A stretch of 64,000 nt of DNA from [Mycobacterium] manitobense (GCF_025821665.1 NZ_JACKSJ010000062.1:248001-312000), one strand, 5' to 3'; positions 1 to 8,475 are shown, counted from the stretch's first letter. Program-made: numbers and translations. Notes: generated from the letters alone by a model not told the origin.

Positions 1-1194
1 GGCGGTGGGCTCGTAGTCGGGTGGCTCGCCGATGGCGTACAGCCGGTCCGCCGAGTACTGCGCCAGGGCGAACATGCCGTCGAACAACACGTCCGGGTTG
101 ATCGGCAGGTCCTCCTCGGCCAGGATCGCCGCCCGCACAGCGGGTTCGGCCAGCCGGGCCGCCAACTCCTCGCGTGTGCACCGAGCCTTGAGCCGCCGGT
201 AGGTAGGCCGGTGGGTGAAGGCGTGGTGGCCGGGGAAGCCGAGCAGCATGCCGAACGGCCGGGCGGCGACCTGGGGGTGCAGCCTGCTGCCCGCCTCGTG
301 CGCGGCCGCCGACATGTCGAGTTGCTCGCGCCACAGGTTGGGGTCGGCGTCGACCTGGATGAGCGCGAAGCTCAGCGCGCAGTCGATCTCGCCGCCGAGG
401 CGCCGCATCCACTCGAGTTCCTTCTTCGGTGCGACGATGTCCTCGCCCGCCGCCCCCTGCGGCGCAAGCTCGAACACCGCCCCGCCGCCTGCGGCCATCG
501 CCCGGCCGAGCGCGAAGAGTTCGTCTTCGGCCGCGAACGTGCCGGGCACCGGTTCACCGTCCATCGCGCGGTGCGCCAGCGTCCGCGACGACGAGAAGCC
601 GAGCGCGCCCGCCTCGGCCGCCTCGCGCACCAACCGGCTCATCGCCTCGATGTCCTCGGGGGTGGCGGCCTCGTTGCGGGCGCCGCGCTCGCCCATCGCG
701 TAGGCACGCACGGTGCCGTGCGCGACCTGGCTGCCCACATCGACGGCCAGTTCGCGCATGCCGATGACGTCGAGGTACTCGGCGTAGCTCTCCCAGCCCC
801 AGGTGATGCCCTCGGTGAGCGCGGTGCCCGGGATGTCCTCGACGCCCTCCATCAGTTCGATGAGCCACTGCTCCTGGCCGGGGCGCACCGGTGCGAACCC
901 GACGCCGCAGTTGCCGGTGACCACCGTGGTCACACCGTGATTGCTCGACGGCTCCAGCAGGCTGTCCCAGCTGACCTGGCCGTCGTAGTGGGTGTGGATG
1001 TCCACGAACCCGGGGGCGACGACGGTGCCCGTGGCGTCGATGGTCTCGGCCGCCTCGCCCGCCAGCGTCGGGTCGTTGGGCCCGCGGCGGCGGACCTCGA
1101 CGATCCTGCCGTCGCGGACGGCCACATCGGCCAGATAGCGGTCGGCGCCCGTGCCGTCCACGACGGTTCCACCGGTGATCTTGAGGTCGAACAC
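1..1194 (-). CDS. N-acyl-D-amino-acid deacylase (amidohydrolase), 3'-truncated by window edge
   Basis: About 398 N-terminal residues are present and the stop lies outside the window. The GTG start at 1194 is chosen because GAGGGAGTG sits just upstream and the protein opens with the typical small beta domain ([16 protein letters not shown]). The metal-binding HTHYDGQ lies at about residues 67-73, followed by a [14 protein letters not shown] stretch typical of D-aminoacylase/dihydroorotase-like enzymes. The family hydrolyses N-acyl-D-amino acids in the cytoplasm, but many mycobacterial members have no proven substrate. It is divergent from the TetR gene at 1271, and the operator-like palindrome between them suggests control by that regulator. 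Confidence 0.85.
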   Translation of the reverse strand, partial: MFDLKITGGTVVDGTGADRYLADVAVRDGRIVEVRRRGPNDPTLAGEAAETIDATGTVVAPGFVDIHTHYDGQVSWDSLLEPSSNHGVTTVVTGNCGVGFAPVRPGQEQWLIELMEGVEDIPGTALTEGITWGWESYAEYLDVIGMRELAVDVGSQVAHGTVRAYAMGERGARNEAATPEDIEAMSRLVREAAEAGALGFSSSRTLAHRAMDGEPVPGTFAAEDELFALGRAMAAGGGAVFELAPQGAAGEDIVAPKKELEWMRRLGGEIDCALSFALIQVDADPNLWREQLDMSAAAHEAGSRLHPQVAARPFGMLLGFPGHHAFTHRPTYRRLKARCTREELAARLAEPAVRAAILAEEDLPINPDVLFDGMFALAQYSADRLYAIGEPPDYEPTA

Positions 1195-1236
1195 GAATCA
1201 CTCCCTCACGAGGCTGCCAGCCGTTACCGTGGCGAA

Positions 1237-1251
1237 TGTAACACCGTTACA
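1237..1251. promoter_or_regulatory. TetR-type operator palindrome
   Basis: TGTAACACCGTTACA is a perfect inverted repeat (TGTAAC, 3-nt spacer, GTTACA) in the 76-bp gap between the deacylase and the divergent TetR gene. It ends 19 bp before the TetR start. TetR-family regulators commonly bind such short palindromes and control themselves and the divergent neighbour. Assignment to this TetR is inference. Confidence 0.6.
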
Positions 1252-1270
1252 GAGAGCGGAGAGGCGAATC

Positions 1271-1909
1271 GTGGCGGACGGAAAACGGGAATCGGTCACC
1301 GCCGACACGATCCTCGACGCCGCCGCGCACCTCATCGAATTACACGGCGTCGGGGCGTTCACGATGCGCAGCCTCGCCGAGGCGCTCGGGGTCGCGGTCA
1401 CGTCGATCTACTGGCACGTCGGCGGCCGGGACAAGGTGTTCGACAGCCTGGTCGAGGGACTGCTCGGCCAGATGGCGAACCTGCCCACCGAGGGCCGGGG
1501 TCCGGTCGATCGCATTGCCTCCCTTGCCCGTTCCCAACGCAGGGTGCTCATCGAGCGCCAGCACCTGCTCAGCATCGCCCACGAGCGCGACCGCACGCCC
1601 GCACTGTTCCTGCCGGTACAGCAGACGCTCGCGGCGCAGTTGGCCGAACTGGGCGTGACCGGCGATGAGGCCGCCCTGGTGCTGCGTGCCATACAGGTCC
1701 ACGTCATCTCCTCGGCGGTCATGCAGTTCTCCGCGGTGCGCGGGGAGAAGCACGACGAGGAGGACCCTTCGCTGTGGACCGACGACTGGCCGGACCGGGC
1801 GCTCGTCGAGGCGCTGCAGTCGCCGACCGACTACGACGCGGTGTTCGAGTACGGGCTCGATGCGCTGCTGGCACCACTGCGCGCCGGCGCCGCGGCCACC
1901 GGTCGGTGA
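1271..1909 (+). CDS. TetR/AcrR-family transcriptional regulator
   Basis: Protein of 212 residues starting at GTG 1271 behind GCGGAGAGG. The N-terminal helix-turn-helix covers about residues 12-58 (TILDAAAHLIELHG, then MRSLAEALGVAVTSIYWHV), the standard TetR layout. The rest is a helical ligand-binding domain without a recognisable specificity motif. The perfect palindrome at 1237-1251 just upstream, shared with the divergent D-aminoacylase, suggests autoregulation and control of that gene. The effector is unknown. The gene ends 6 bp before the convergent alpha/beta hydrolase. Confidence 0.88.
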   Translation: MADGKRESVTADTILDAAAHLIELHGVGAFTMRSLAEALGVAVTSIYWHVGGRDKVFDSLVEGLLGQMANLPTEGRGPVDRIASLARSQRRVLIERQHLLSIAHERDRTPALFLPVQQTLAAQLAELGVTGDEAALVLRAIQVHVISSAVMQFSAVRGEKHDEEDPSLWTDDWPDRALVEALQSPTDYDAVFEYGLDALLAPLRAGAAATGR

Positions 1910-1915
1910 GCCGGC

Positions 1916-2674
1916 TCAGTTCGGGATCAGCGGTCCGACGGGTTGCGTGTCAGTGGCCGCCACCAGGAGTTGCGCCAGGTCGCCGGGCCTGCTGAGGAAC
2001 GGCGAGTGCGACGCGTCGACGGTCAGCGGTTCGACGCCGAGGCGCTGCGCGACGGTGTCGGCCAGCCACCGTGGCATCGCCCGGTCCTGTTCGCAGCGAA
2101 TGAAACTGCGGGGCAGATCCGCCGCCCAGAAGCCGGGCACCGACACCGGGGCGACCGTCGTCTCACCGAACCGCTCGGGGCCCAGCCGGTCGAAGGCCCA
2201 GCGCGCCGTCGGCTCTTCGCAGTCGTGGTAGAAGTACTTCCAGGCACCCTCGAAGTCCGCGAACGTCATCGCGCCGTCCTCGTCGAAGTGCAGATAGCTC
2301 AACATCTCTCCGACGTCGCCGTCGAGATCGCCGTCCTCGGCGTTGGTCATCGTCATGGCCTCGGTGTAACTGCGGCCCTCGCGCGGCAGGGCCGCAGCGA
2401 GATAGATGACATGGCTGACCATGTCAGGCACCGAGTCGACACCCAACGTGGCGTCGAATCCTCCGCCGGAGTGGCCGACCACGACGTCGCCGCTCTCGAT
2501 GACCGTCGCGACCGCCTCGCGGCGATTCGCCAGGGTGGACTCCTCGTCGACGCGCGAGCCGTGGCCGGGCAGATCCACGGCCACCGCGTCATGGCCGAGG
2601 GCGCGGAGTTCGTCGATCGTGTGGGTCCAGCACCACGCGGCGTGAAATCCCCCGTGTACGAGTACGAAACGCAC
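1916..2674 (-). CDS. alpha/beta hydrolase (small esterase type)
   Basis: Protein of 252 residues. The oxyanion-hole HGGFHAAW lies at residues 7-14, the nucleophile elbow GHSGGG at 67-72 (Ser69), and the likely catalytic His in DASHSPF near the C terminus. Length and layout resemble the salicylate-esterase/hydroxynitrile-lyase-like group of cytoplasmic esterases. There is no signal peptide. It converges with the TetR gene and probably forms a single-gene unit. Substrate unknown. Confidence 0.82.
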   Translation of the reverse strand: MRFVLVHGGFHAAWCWTHTIDELRALGHDAVAVDLPGHGSRVDEESTLANRREAVATVIESGDVVVGHSGGGFDATLGVDSVPDMVSHVIYLAAALPREGRSYTEAMTMTNAEDGDLDGDVGEMLSYLHFDEDGAMTFADFEGAWKYFYHDCEEPTARWAFDRLGPERFGETTVAPVSVPGFWAADLPRSFIRCEQDRAMPRWLADTVAQRLGVEPLTVDASHSPFLSRPGDLAQLLVAATDTQPVGPLIPN

Positions 2675-2878
2675 GTCGTCCTCCTTGCGTGCAGTGCGGC
2701 GGGGCCGAAGGTACGCGACGACGCCGGCCGGTGCTGAGCTTTCGGGTCAGGTCGCGACACGGTCACGGATACGCAACCATTGCCGCACGGACGACGGCAG
2801 TAGTCACTCCAGTCACTATCGTCACAGCTGTCTACTGCTGACGTCACCGCGGCGTCCCGCCCCTCCGAGAGGTGTGAC

Positions 2879-4339
2879 ATGTCGCTGCGTCGTCGATTGT
2901 CCACGGTGTCAACCGCTTCCATGGCCTCGGCGGTCGTCGTCGGGATGACGCTGGCGACGGGCATCGCACCGGTGGCGTCCGCCGAACCCTGCACCGGCGC
3001 GGCGGCGGCAGCCAAACCCCCTCCGACCCCGAGCGGCGCCGCGGCGCCCGCACTGCCCGGCACCGACATTCCGCCCCGTGGACACCGGCCCGCAGGCACG
3101 AACGAGAACGCCCCGCTGCCCAGGATGGGCCAGATGTCCAGGGCGATGCTCGACGCGCTGTCCCCACGACCCGCCCGACTGGAGCAGCAGGCGAGGGCGG
3201 TGCCCGCCCCGGCGCCCACGCCGGGCACAGCCAACCCGCCGTCGGCCCAGACAGACACACCGGCCCAGGCAGCTGCTCCCCAGACACCACCACCGACGCC
3301 GCCCGGGACGTCACTCGTGGGGTGGGTGACCGGACCGGACAGCCCGAACCAGACGATCAACAGGTTCGCCATCACCGGCACCGACCTCGGCATCATGTGG
3401 GACAACGGCGATTCCTCGAACCGCCAGGTGTTGATGGCGTTCGGCGACACCTACGGGTACTGCAGCGTCCGCGGTCAACAGTGGCGGTACAACACCCTGT
3501 TCCGCAGCCAGGACGGCGCATTGTCGAAGACGGTCGCCGTGCCCAACGCCGGCCTGTCCAACCGGTATTCGGGCGCACCGATCTGGCCGTCGGGCATGGC
3601 CAAGCAGGTCGTCAACAGCCCGAAGTGGGCGGCCACCGAGCGCGGCATCATCCCCACCGCCGGCGTCGCGATAGGCAACACCCAGGTGATGAACCTCATG
3701 TCGATCCGGAGCTGGGACAGCGACGGCCGCTGGACCACGAACTTCTCGGCGATCGCGGCGTCCTCGGACAACGGTGAGAACTGGACGGTGCACCCCGCGA
3801 CGGTGAGAGCGGCGCGAGCCGACGGCGTGCCCGGCGCCCGATTCGCGCCGGGCAACGAGAACTTCCAGCAGGGCGCATTCCTCAAGCCCGGGCCCGGTGA
3901 CCCGTACCTCTACTCCTTCGGCACCCCGGCCGGCCGGGGTGGCGCGGCATACATCTCCAGGGTGGGCCAGAACCAGGTGCTCGACCTCGCCAAGTACGAG
4001 TACTTCAACGCGGGGCAGAACGCCTGGGTGCCGGGCAATCCGGCGGCCGCCACGCCGGTGATCCCCGGCCCGGTCTCGGAGATGTCGGCGCAGTACAACA
4101 CCTACCTCAAGCAGTACCTGGTGCTGTACGGCAACGGCGCCAACGACATCGTGGCGCGCACGGCGCCGGCACCGCAGGGCCCCTGGGGACCCGAACAGCT
4201 GCTCGTCCGGTCCGCCGACATCCCCGGGGGCATCTACGCCCCCTATCTGCATCCGTGGTCGGTCGGCAAGGAGTTGTACTTCACCCTGTCGCTGTGGTCG
4301 GCGTACAACGTGATGTTGATGCGCACCGTCCTGCCGTAA
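2879..4339 (+). CDS. secreted DUF4185 domain protein
   Basis: Protein of 486 residues with an N-terminal signal peptide (about residues 1-36, ending near VASAEP). A Pro/Ala-rich linker follows to about residue 145 and then a DUF4185 domain, beginning near SLVGWVTGPDSPNQT and containing repeated beta-propeller-like strands (LMAFGDTYGY, FAPGNENFQQGAF, YSFGTPAGRGG). DUF4185 is widespread in mycobacteria and has a glycosidase-like five-bladed propeller fold. Arabinan-cleaving activity has been described for some members of this superfamily, so a cell-envelope glycan role is possible but not shown here. The ATG follows GAGAGGTG. Confidence 0.85.
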   Translation: MSLRRRLSTVSTASMASAVVVGMTLATGIAPVASAEPCTGAAAAAKPPPTPSGAAAPALPGTDIPPRGHRPAGTNENAPLPRMGQMSRAMLDALSPRPARLEQQARAVPAPAPTPGTANPPSAQTDTPAQAAAPQTPPPTPPGTSLVGWVTGPDSPNQTINRFAITGTDLGIMWDNGDSSNRQVLMAFGDTYGYCSVRGQQWRYNTLFRSQDGALSKTVAVPNAGLSNRYSGAPIWPSGMAKQVVNSPKWAATERGIIPTAGVAIGNTQVMNLMSIRSWDSDGRWTTNFSAIAASSDNGENWTVHPATVRAARADGVPGARFAPGNENFQQGAFLKPGPGDPYLYSFGTPAGRGGAAYISRVGQNQVLDLAKYEYFNAGQNAWVPGNPAAATPVIPGPVSEMSAQYNTYLKQYLVLYGNGANDIVARTAPAPQGPWGPEQLLVRSADIPGGIYAPYLHPWSVGKELYFTLSLWSAYNVMLMRTVLP

Positions 4340-4349
4340 CCGCGTCTCG

Positions 4350-4374
4350 AGGTCGCCAGCAATTTCCGCGACCT
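4350..4374. terminator. hairpin downstream of the DUF4185 gene
   Basis: AGGTCGC (4350-4356) and GCGACCT (4368-4374) form a perfect 7-bp stem around an 11-nt loop, 11 bp after the DUF4185 stop. There is no clear U-tract, which is usual for mycobacterial terminators. Confidence 0.45.
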
Positions 4375-4457
4375 TCCGCCCACCGCGCGCTTATGCAGCT
4401 ACAGTCGTTCCAAACGATGAGCTGCACCGGGCTGAGCAACGTCGCCGGAGGGTACGA

Positions 4458-5528
4458 GTGTCACGACTGAGGACGTGGTGGACCCAACCTGACCCGTTCG
4501 ACTGGATCACCAACTTCCTCCGGCAGCGCAGACTCCTGCGATCGGCGCAGCTCATCATGGGCGTCGTCACGACGTCCTCGGCGCTGGTGCCGCTCAGCGT
4601 GCTCGTCAGCGGGCAGCGAACAATCAACGAGTCGCTGCTGTGGGGTGCCGTCACCGCGGTGTTCACCGCTGGGGTCACGGCGTTGTGGTTGACGCGCTGG
4701 CCGACCCGTAGGCAATCCGAGATCGTCTCGATCGTGGGCGCCCTGTCGACGGCCGGGTGGAGCCTGACGCAACCGAACCCCACCCTGACCGCTCTGGGCG
4801 GGGCAGGCATGGCCGTGATCGCCGGCTACATCGCGTTCTTCCACACCACGAAGCTGTTGCTGTTCAACTTCGCGCTGGCACTCGCGATCGCCGTCGCCGC
4901 AGCGCTGCGGCTGGGCCGGGACGCCGGCCTCGTCACCGCATTGGGAGCGTTCTGGCTGATCTGGTTCCTCAACGTCTCGGTGTCGATCGGCGTGTGGGCG
5001 ATGTCGCGGGCGCTCGTCCGGTACGCGGCCCGCTCCGACGAAGACCCCCTGACCGGACTGCTGAACAGGCGCGGGTTCATCGACACCCTCGACCGCCAGC
5101 TCGCCACGACGCAGGTCACCGGCAACCATCTGTCGCTGCTGATGATCGACCTCGACGACTTCAAGCGGATCAACGACACCGACGGCCATGCAGCAGGCGA
5201 CACCGTGCTGATCGCCGTCTCCGACCTGCTGCGCTCGCATGCTCCGCCCGGCGCCGCGATCTGCCGGGCCGGTGGCGAGGAATTCCTGATCGCCGACATC
5301 TCCAGCCGCAACGATGTCTGGAAGCTGGCCGGCGACCTGTGCGCGGCCATCGCCGCGCTGCCGCAACGGATCACCGCCAGCATCGGGGCCGCCACCGCTG
5401 AGATCACCGACGCGGACGCCTCGACGCGACACATCGAGCATCTCATCGCCGTGGCGGACGCGGCGATGTACGCCGCCAAACGCGACGGTGGGAACCGGCC
5501 GAGGCACACCTACGCGACCATCGGCTGA
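4458..5528 (+). CDS. membrane diguanylate cyclase (GGDEF)
   Basis: Protein of 356 residues (GTG start). The first half holds about six hydrophobic segments (residues about 25-195). A GGDEF domain follows, starting near DPLTGLLNRRGF with LLMIDLDDFKRINDTDGH and the active-site signature in the GGEEF form (RAGGEEFLIAD). GGEEF is compatible with c-di-GMP synthesis. There is no RxxD inhibitory site five residues upstream, so product feedback is unlikely. The universal stress protein gene begins 22 bp downstream, so the two are probably co-transcribed. Confidence 0.88.
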   Translation: MSRLRTWWTQPDPFDWITNFLRQRRLLRSAQLIMGVVTTSSALVPLSVLVSGQRTINESLLWGAVTAVFTAGVTALWLTRWPTRRQSEIVSIVGALSTAGWSLTQPNPTLTALGGAGMAVIAGYIAFFHTTKLLLFNFALALAIAVAAALRLGRDAGLVTALGAFWLIWFLNVSVSIGVWAMSRALVRYAARSDEDPLTGLLNRRGFIDTLDRQLATTQVTGNHLSLLMIDLDDFKRINDTDGHAAGDTVLIAVSDLLRSHAPPGAAICRAGGEEFLIADISSRNDVWKLAGDLCAAIAALPQRITASIGAATAEITDADASTRHIEHLIAVADAAMYAAKRDGGNRPRHTYATIG

Positions 5529-5550
5529 CCGGCGGACAACAGGAGGAATC

Positions 5551-6000
5551 ATGAGCGACTACAAGATCGTCGTCGTCGGCACCGACGGCTCGGAATCGTC
5601 ACTGCGTGCAGTGGACAAAGCCGCGGCCATCGCCGTCGAGTCCGGCGCGAAACTCATCGTCGCCACCGCGTATCTGCCTGAGCAGGAACATCATTCCGGC
5701 GAACCCGATCAACCGACCGGCGAGGGCTACCGGACCCATGGCGGTGCACCGACCTACGCGATGCTGCGCGAGGCCAGCAATCGAGCGCGAGAGGCGGGGG
5801 TCAAGGACGTCGACGAACGGGCCATCGTCGGCGCGCCGATCGACGTGCTCGTCGACCTGGTCGCCGACGTGAACGCCGACCTCCTGGTGGTCGGCAGCGT
5901 CGGGCTCAAGTCGATCGCCGGCCGCCTGCTCGGATCCGTTCCGAGCGCGGTGCGCCGTCGCGCGAAGACCGAGGTTCTGGTCGTCGAGACCACGGACTGA
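5551..6000 (+). CDS. universal stress protein (UspA family)
   Basis: Protein of 149 residues, a single Usp domain. The ATG follows a strong AGGAGGA. It begins with YKIVVVGTDGSESSLRAV. The ATP-binding signature G-2x-G-9x-G-S is present as VGSVGLKSIAGRLLGSVPS near residues 115-133, so ATP binding is expected. It sits just behind the diguanylate cyclase. In mycobacteria such proteins respond to hypoxia or other stress. Confidence 0.9.
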   Translation: MSDYKIVVVGTDGSESSLRAVDKAAAIAVESGAKLIVATAYLPEQEHHSGEPDQPTGEGYRTHGGAPTYAMLREASNRAREAGVKDVDERAIVGAPIDVLVDLVADVNADLLVVGSVGLKSIAGRLLGSVPSAVRRRAKTEVLVVETTD

Positions 6001-6043
6001 CCGAAGCCACGGCACGTTCGGACCGCCGACGACGATGACGAAG

Positions 6044-6056
6044 TTGGGATCGGTAG
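6044..6056 (+). promoter_or_regulatory. recurring TTGGGATCGGTAG motif, copy 1
   Basis: First of three identical 13-mers (6044, 6810, 7749) lying ahead of genes in this block. It is 68 bp before the small ORF at 6124. Downstream bases (TAGGGCACCG, later CACTGATCGCAG) partly match the other two copies. Probably part of a promoter or operator. The cognate factor is unknown. Confidence 0.5.
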
Positions 6057-6123
6057 GGCACCGAACAGGTCTTCACTGATCGCAGGTGAGCCCGTCGGGG
6101 CGACCACGGTGTGAGGAGCGACC

Positions 6124-6279
6124 ATGAACCGGATTGCGCGTCTCGCGATCACGACACTGGTCTGCGCCGGCGTGACGTCGGCCGGCGTGGGCGTGGGAGC
6201 GGGAACCCACCCCCGTACCCCTGGCAGCCACCGAACACGTGCTGGAGCCTGTTCATCCCGCGTCCGTGCTGATCCGTAA
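6124..6279 (+). pseudogene. remnant of a small secreted-protein gene
   Basis: A good ribosome site (GAGGAG) precedes an ATG and a convincing signal peptide, MNRIARLAITTLVCAGVTSA continuing as GVGVGAG. The reading frame then turns into low-plausibility sequence and stops after 51 residues. In a different frame the same DNA reads NPPPYPWQPPNTCW, the style of mature small mycobacterial exported proteins such as the one at 28509. This suggests a frameshift or internal deletion in a former secreted-protein gene. It could instead be a genuine 51-residue exported peptide. Confidence 0.4.
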
Positions 6280-6298
6280 CTCAACCCTGGGAGAAATG

Positions 6299-6739
6299 AT
6301 GAGAACTGTCGTCCGTGCCGCAGCGACGGCCGTCGCGATGGCGGGTGCCGCGATCGCACTCGCGAACCCCGCACATGCCGACGATCTCAGCGGCACCTAC
6401 ACCCTGATCAGCGACCAGAGTCAACGGATGGTCAACGGCGCGCCGAATCCGTATCCGAATTCGTCGGCCACCTGGATCATCACGCCCTGTGGTCCCGGCT
6501 GTGCCCGGGTGGCGTCCACGACCGGGTGGACGGCCGACGCCCGGCTCGTCAACGGCCGATGGGAGTTCACCCGCGAGGCCACATGGTCGTGCCCCGACGG
6601 CAGGCAGCTGCCGAACACCATCGGGTACTCGTTCGACCCGGCGACCCTGACGGGCACGTCGACCGGCCGGATCCCCACCGGCTGCGAAGGATTCCCCGTG
6701 TCGGTGGACGGCATCCGGGTGTCGCTGACCCGCAGGTAG
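6299..6739 (+). CDS. secreted hypothetical protein
   Basis: Protein of 146 residues from the second of two adjacent ATGs (6296 or 6299), behind GGGAGA. The signal peptide is about residues 1-27 (RTVVRAAATAVAMAGAAIAL, cleavage after AHA). The mature part starts DDLSGTYTLISDQ and carries four cysteines (PCGPGC, WSCPDG, TGCEGF) that could form two disulfides. The pattern matches a family of exported mycobacterial proteins of unknown function. It is followed by a strong hairpin terminator and preceded by copy 1 of the TTGGGATCGGTAG motif. Confidence 0.8.
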   Translation: MRTVVRAAATAVAMAGAAIALANPAHADDLSGTYTLISDQSQRMVNGAPNPYPNSSATWIITPCGPGCARVASTTGWTADARLVNGRWEFTREATWSCPDGRQLPNTIGYSFDPATLTGTSTGRIPTGCEGFPVSVDGIRVSLTRR

Positions 6740-6754
6740 ACGGCGCCATGCACG

Positions 6755-6784
6755 AACGGCCGGCTCGGTGGTGAGCCGGCCGTT
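6755..6784 (+). terminator. strong intrinsic hairpin
   Basis: AACGGCCGGCTC and GAGCCGGCCGTT form a perfect 12-bp stem with a 6-nt loop (GGTGGT), 16 bp after the stop of the secreted protein at 6299. It isolates that gene from the next promoter motif at 6810. Confidence 0.75.
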
Positions 6785-6809
6785 GCCGTTGTCGCGCGGC
6801 CGAAGATTC

Positions 6810-6822
6810 TTGGGATCGGTAG
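6810..6822 (+). promoter_or_regulatory. recurring TTGGGATCGGTAG motif, copy 2
   Basis: Identical to copies at 6044 and 7749. It lies between a terminator and the start of the CDP-alcohol phosphatidyltransferase gene, 80 bp before the ATG. The following bases (CCCTTCGCGCCCGCTTGACT) align with those after copy 3. With the trailing CCC it forms GGGATCGGTAGCCC, a weak match in layout to the DosR/DevR box. Confidence 0.55.
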
Positions 6823-6901
6823 CCCTTCGCGCCCGCTTGACTCATCGCATCGACGACGCCACCGAGGCGCGTACGAGCAAGCGACACGAAAGGAGCCGGC
6901 C

Positions 6902-7651
6902 ATGAAGACGTCCGCCCCCACCCACACCCCCGCCGCGTCGACGCCCCGCCGGGCCCGCATGTCCGGCCTCTATGCGCTCAAGCCATGGTTCACCCGGCAG
7001 TTGACGCCGATCCTTGACGCCGCGGTCGCACGGCGGATCTCGCCCGACGCGTTCACCGCCGCAGGCGTGGCGGCCGCAGCGGCCGGCGGAATCGCCGTCG
7101 CCTACGGCTGCTGGCCGCTGGCGGCGCTGTTCATGGTGCTGCGGCTGGCCGGGGCGAACCTCGACGGCGCGGTGGCCCGCGCCCGCGGTGTGAGCCGGCC
7201 GTGGGGCTTCGTCGTCAACGAGATCGGCGACCGCGCCGCTGATCTGCTGGCCTTCGCCGGCCTGGCGGTGTGGGCGGCCCGTCAGGGCGGCCCCGGACTG
7301 GACTGGTTGTCCTGGCCGGTGCTCCAGGTGCTGCTGGCCGCACTCGCCGCGACGCTGCCGACGTTCGCGTCGCTGGCGGCGGCCGCAGCGGGCGGCACGC
7401 GCCGCAACGGCGGCCCCCTCGGCAAGACAGAACGGTGCCTGCTCGTGGTGCTGGCCACCGCATTCCCGGTCATCATGCCCGTGCTGCTGGCTCAGCTGGT
7501 GAACGGTTCGCTCATCACCACGGCGCTGCGGTTGCGGGCAGCGCACCGCGAGCTGAAGGCGCAGCGCAGGTCCGAGTCTGAGCCGGTGGCCGACGTCCTG
7601 CCGATCACCCGGCCCCTCACCCTGCCGCTGGAGGTGCTGACCGCAGCCTGA
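6902..7651 (+). CDS. CDP-alcohol phosphatidyltransferase family protein
   Basis: Integral membrane protein of 249 residues with about five hydrophobic segments. The family motif is D-x2-D-G-x2-A-R-x8-G-x3-D-x3-D. Here it reads ANLDGAVAR, then GFVVNEIGD, so the first Asp is Ala and the third is Asn while the second and fourth remain. I recall the LNE-x-GD form from the YnbA-like subgroup. It would join a CDP-linked lipid to an alcohol. The two following genes, PlsC and a CdsA-like enzyme, make a plausible local lipid pathway. It has its own promoter motif and terminator. A strong AAAGGAG precedes the ATG. Confidence 0.75.
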   Translation: MKTSAPTHTPAASTPRRARMSGLYALKPWFTRQLTPILDAAVARRISPDAFTAAGVAAAAAGGIAVAYGCWPLAALFMVLRLAGANLDGAVARARGVSRPWGFVVNEIGDRAADLLAFAGLAVWAARQGGPGLDWLSWPVLQVLLAALAATLPTFASLAAAAAGGTRRNGGPLGKTERCLLVVLATAFPVIMPVLLAQLVNGSLITTALRLRAAHRELKAQRRSESEPVADVLPITRPLTLPLEVLTAA

Positions 7652-7684
7652 CCATCGGGGACCGGCCCCTACAGCTGCTCGTAC

Positions 7685-7720
7685 GGCGGCGACGAACCTC
7701 TCGGCGAGGTCGTCGCCGCC
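7685..7720 (+). terminator. long hairpin after the CDP-alcohol transferase gene
   Basis: GGCGGCGACG and CGTCGCCGCC form a 10-bp outer stem. An inner ACCTC/GAGGT stem closes on TCGGC, with one bulged A. It lies 34 bp after the stop at 7651. Confidence 0.7.
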
Positions 7721-7748
7721 AGTCGGCGTTGCGGGATCGGCCGGTTTC

Positions 7749-7761
7749 TTGGGATCGGTAG
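7749..7761 (+). promoter_or_regulatory. recurring TTGGGATCGGTAG motif, copy 3
   Basis: Third copy, 27 bp before the PlsC start. The sequence after it (CCCCCTGGCCCCGATGTACT) aligns with that after copy 2. The short distance to the ATG implies a very short leader if this is a promoter element. Confidence 0.55.
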
Positions 7762-7787
7762 CCCCCTGGCCCCGATGTACTCACACC

Positions 7788-8462
7788 ATGAACTTCCACC
7801 GCACCGCCCACCCCCTCTCCCCGTCGAGCACGCCGCGACGCGCGGGCAGTGTCCTGCGGCACTGGCTCTGGCGGACCGTGTGCGGCGCCTCGGGCGGGCT
7901 GACCGTGACCGGCCGCTGGGAGACCCGGGGCGGCTGCGTGGTGGTCGCCAACCACGCCTCACACGCCGACACCGCGGCACTGCTCGCCGCGCTTCCACCG
8001 GCGGCCCGCCCGGTATTCGGTGCGGCCGCGGACTACTGGTTCGACGTCCCGGTGCGCCGCTTCGTCGCCACCTCGCTGGCCGGCATCCTCCCGGTCCGGC
8101 GAACCGGTGACGGCGGCTACGCCGCACTGCTTGCCGCGGCCGCGCCGGCTCTGCGGGCCGGCCGCACCGTCGTCCTCTACCCCGAGGGGACGCGGTCGAC
8201 CGACGGCAGCATCGGCGAGTTCCGCTCCGGGGCGCTGCGATTGGCCCGCGAATGCGGCGTGCCGATCATCCCGGTCGCGATCGCCGGCACGGCTGACGTG
8301 CTACCCAAGGACGGCCGCTACTCCCCCGCTCCGATGAGGGTCCGTCTCGGCGCGCCGCTGGATCCGCACGACACGTCGGCGGCGCAACTGCGGGCGCATG
8401 TGTCGGCCCTGCGGGAAGATTTCGAAGGCCGGGCCGGTGACCGATACGCGCTCGCATCCTGA
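7788..8462 (+). CDS. 1-acylglycerol-3-phosphate acyltransferase family protein (PlsC-like)
   Basis: Protein of 224 residues. The ATG at 7788 is chosen because the open frame upstream would start inside the promoter motif. The acyltransferase H-x4-D motif is NHASHAD at residues 55-61, and the substrate-binding YPEGTRS block lies at about 127. These are the two diagnostic PlsC motifs, so it should acylate a lysophospholipid-type acceptor at the inner membrane face. The CdsA-like gene starts 13 bp after its stop and then overlaps the FHA-ABC gene, so the three form an operon. Confidence 0.85.
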   Translation: MNFHRTAHPLSPSSTPRRAGSVLRHWLWRTVCGASGGLTVTGRWETRGGCVVVANHASHADTAALLAALPPAARPVFGAAADYWFDVPVRRFVATSLAGILPVRRTGDGGYAALLAAAAPALRAGRTVVLYPEGTRSTDGSIGEFRSGALRLARECGVPIIPVAIAGTADVLPKDGRYSPAPMRVRLGAPLDPHDTSAAQLRAHVSALREDFEGRAGDRYALAS

Positions 8463-8475
8463 GACAGGCGCCTGA

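Noticed and set aside
211..1668. 485-residue plus-strand open frame across the deacylase and TetR start
   Set aside because: It is antisense to a well-motivated amidohydrolase and out of frame with the TetR protein; the translation is Arg/Ala-rich and has no recognisable domain.
6810..6826. DosR/DevR box
   Set aside because: Only GGGA and CCC of the 20-bp box are kept and the first copy at 6044 lacks the CCC arm, so a DosR assignment is not supported.
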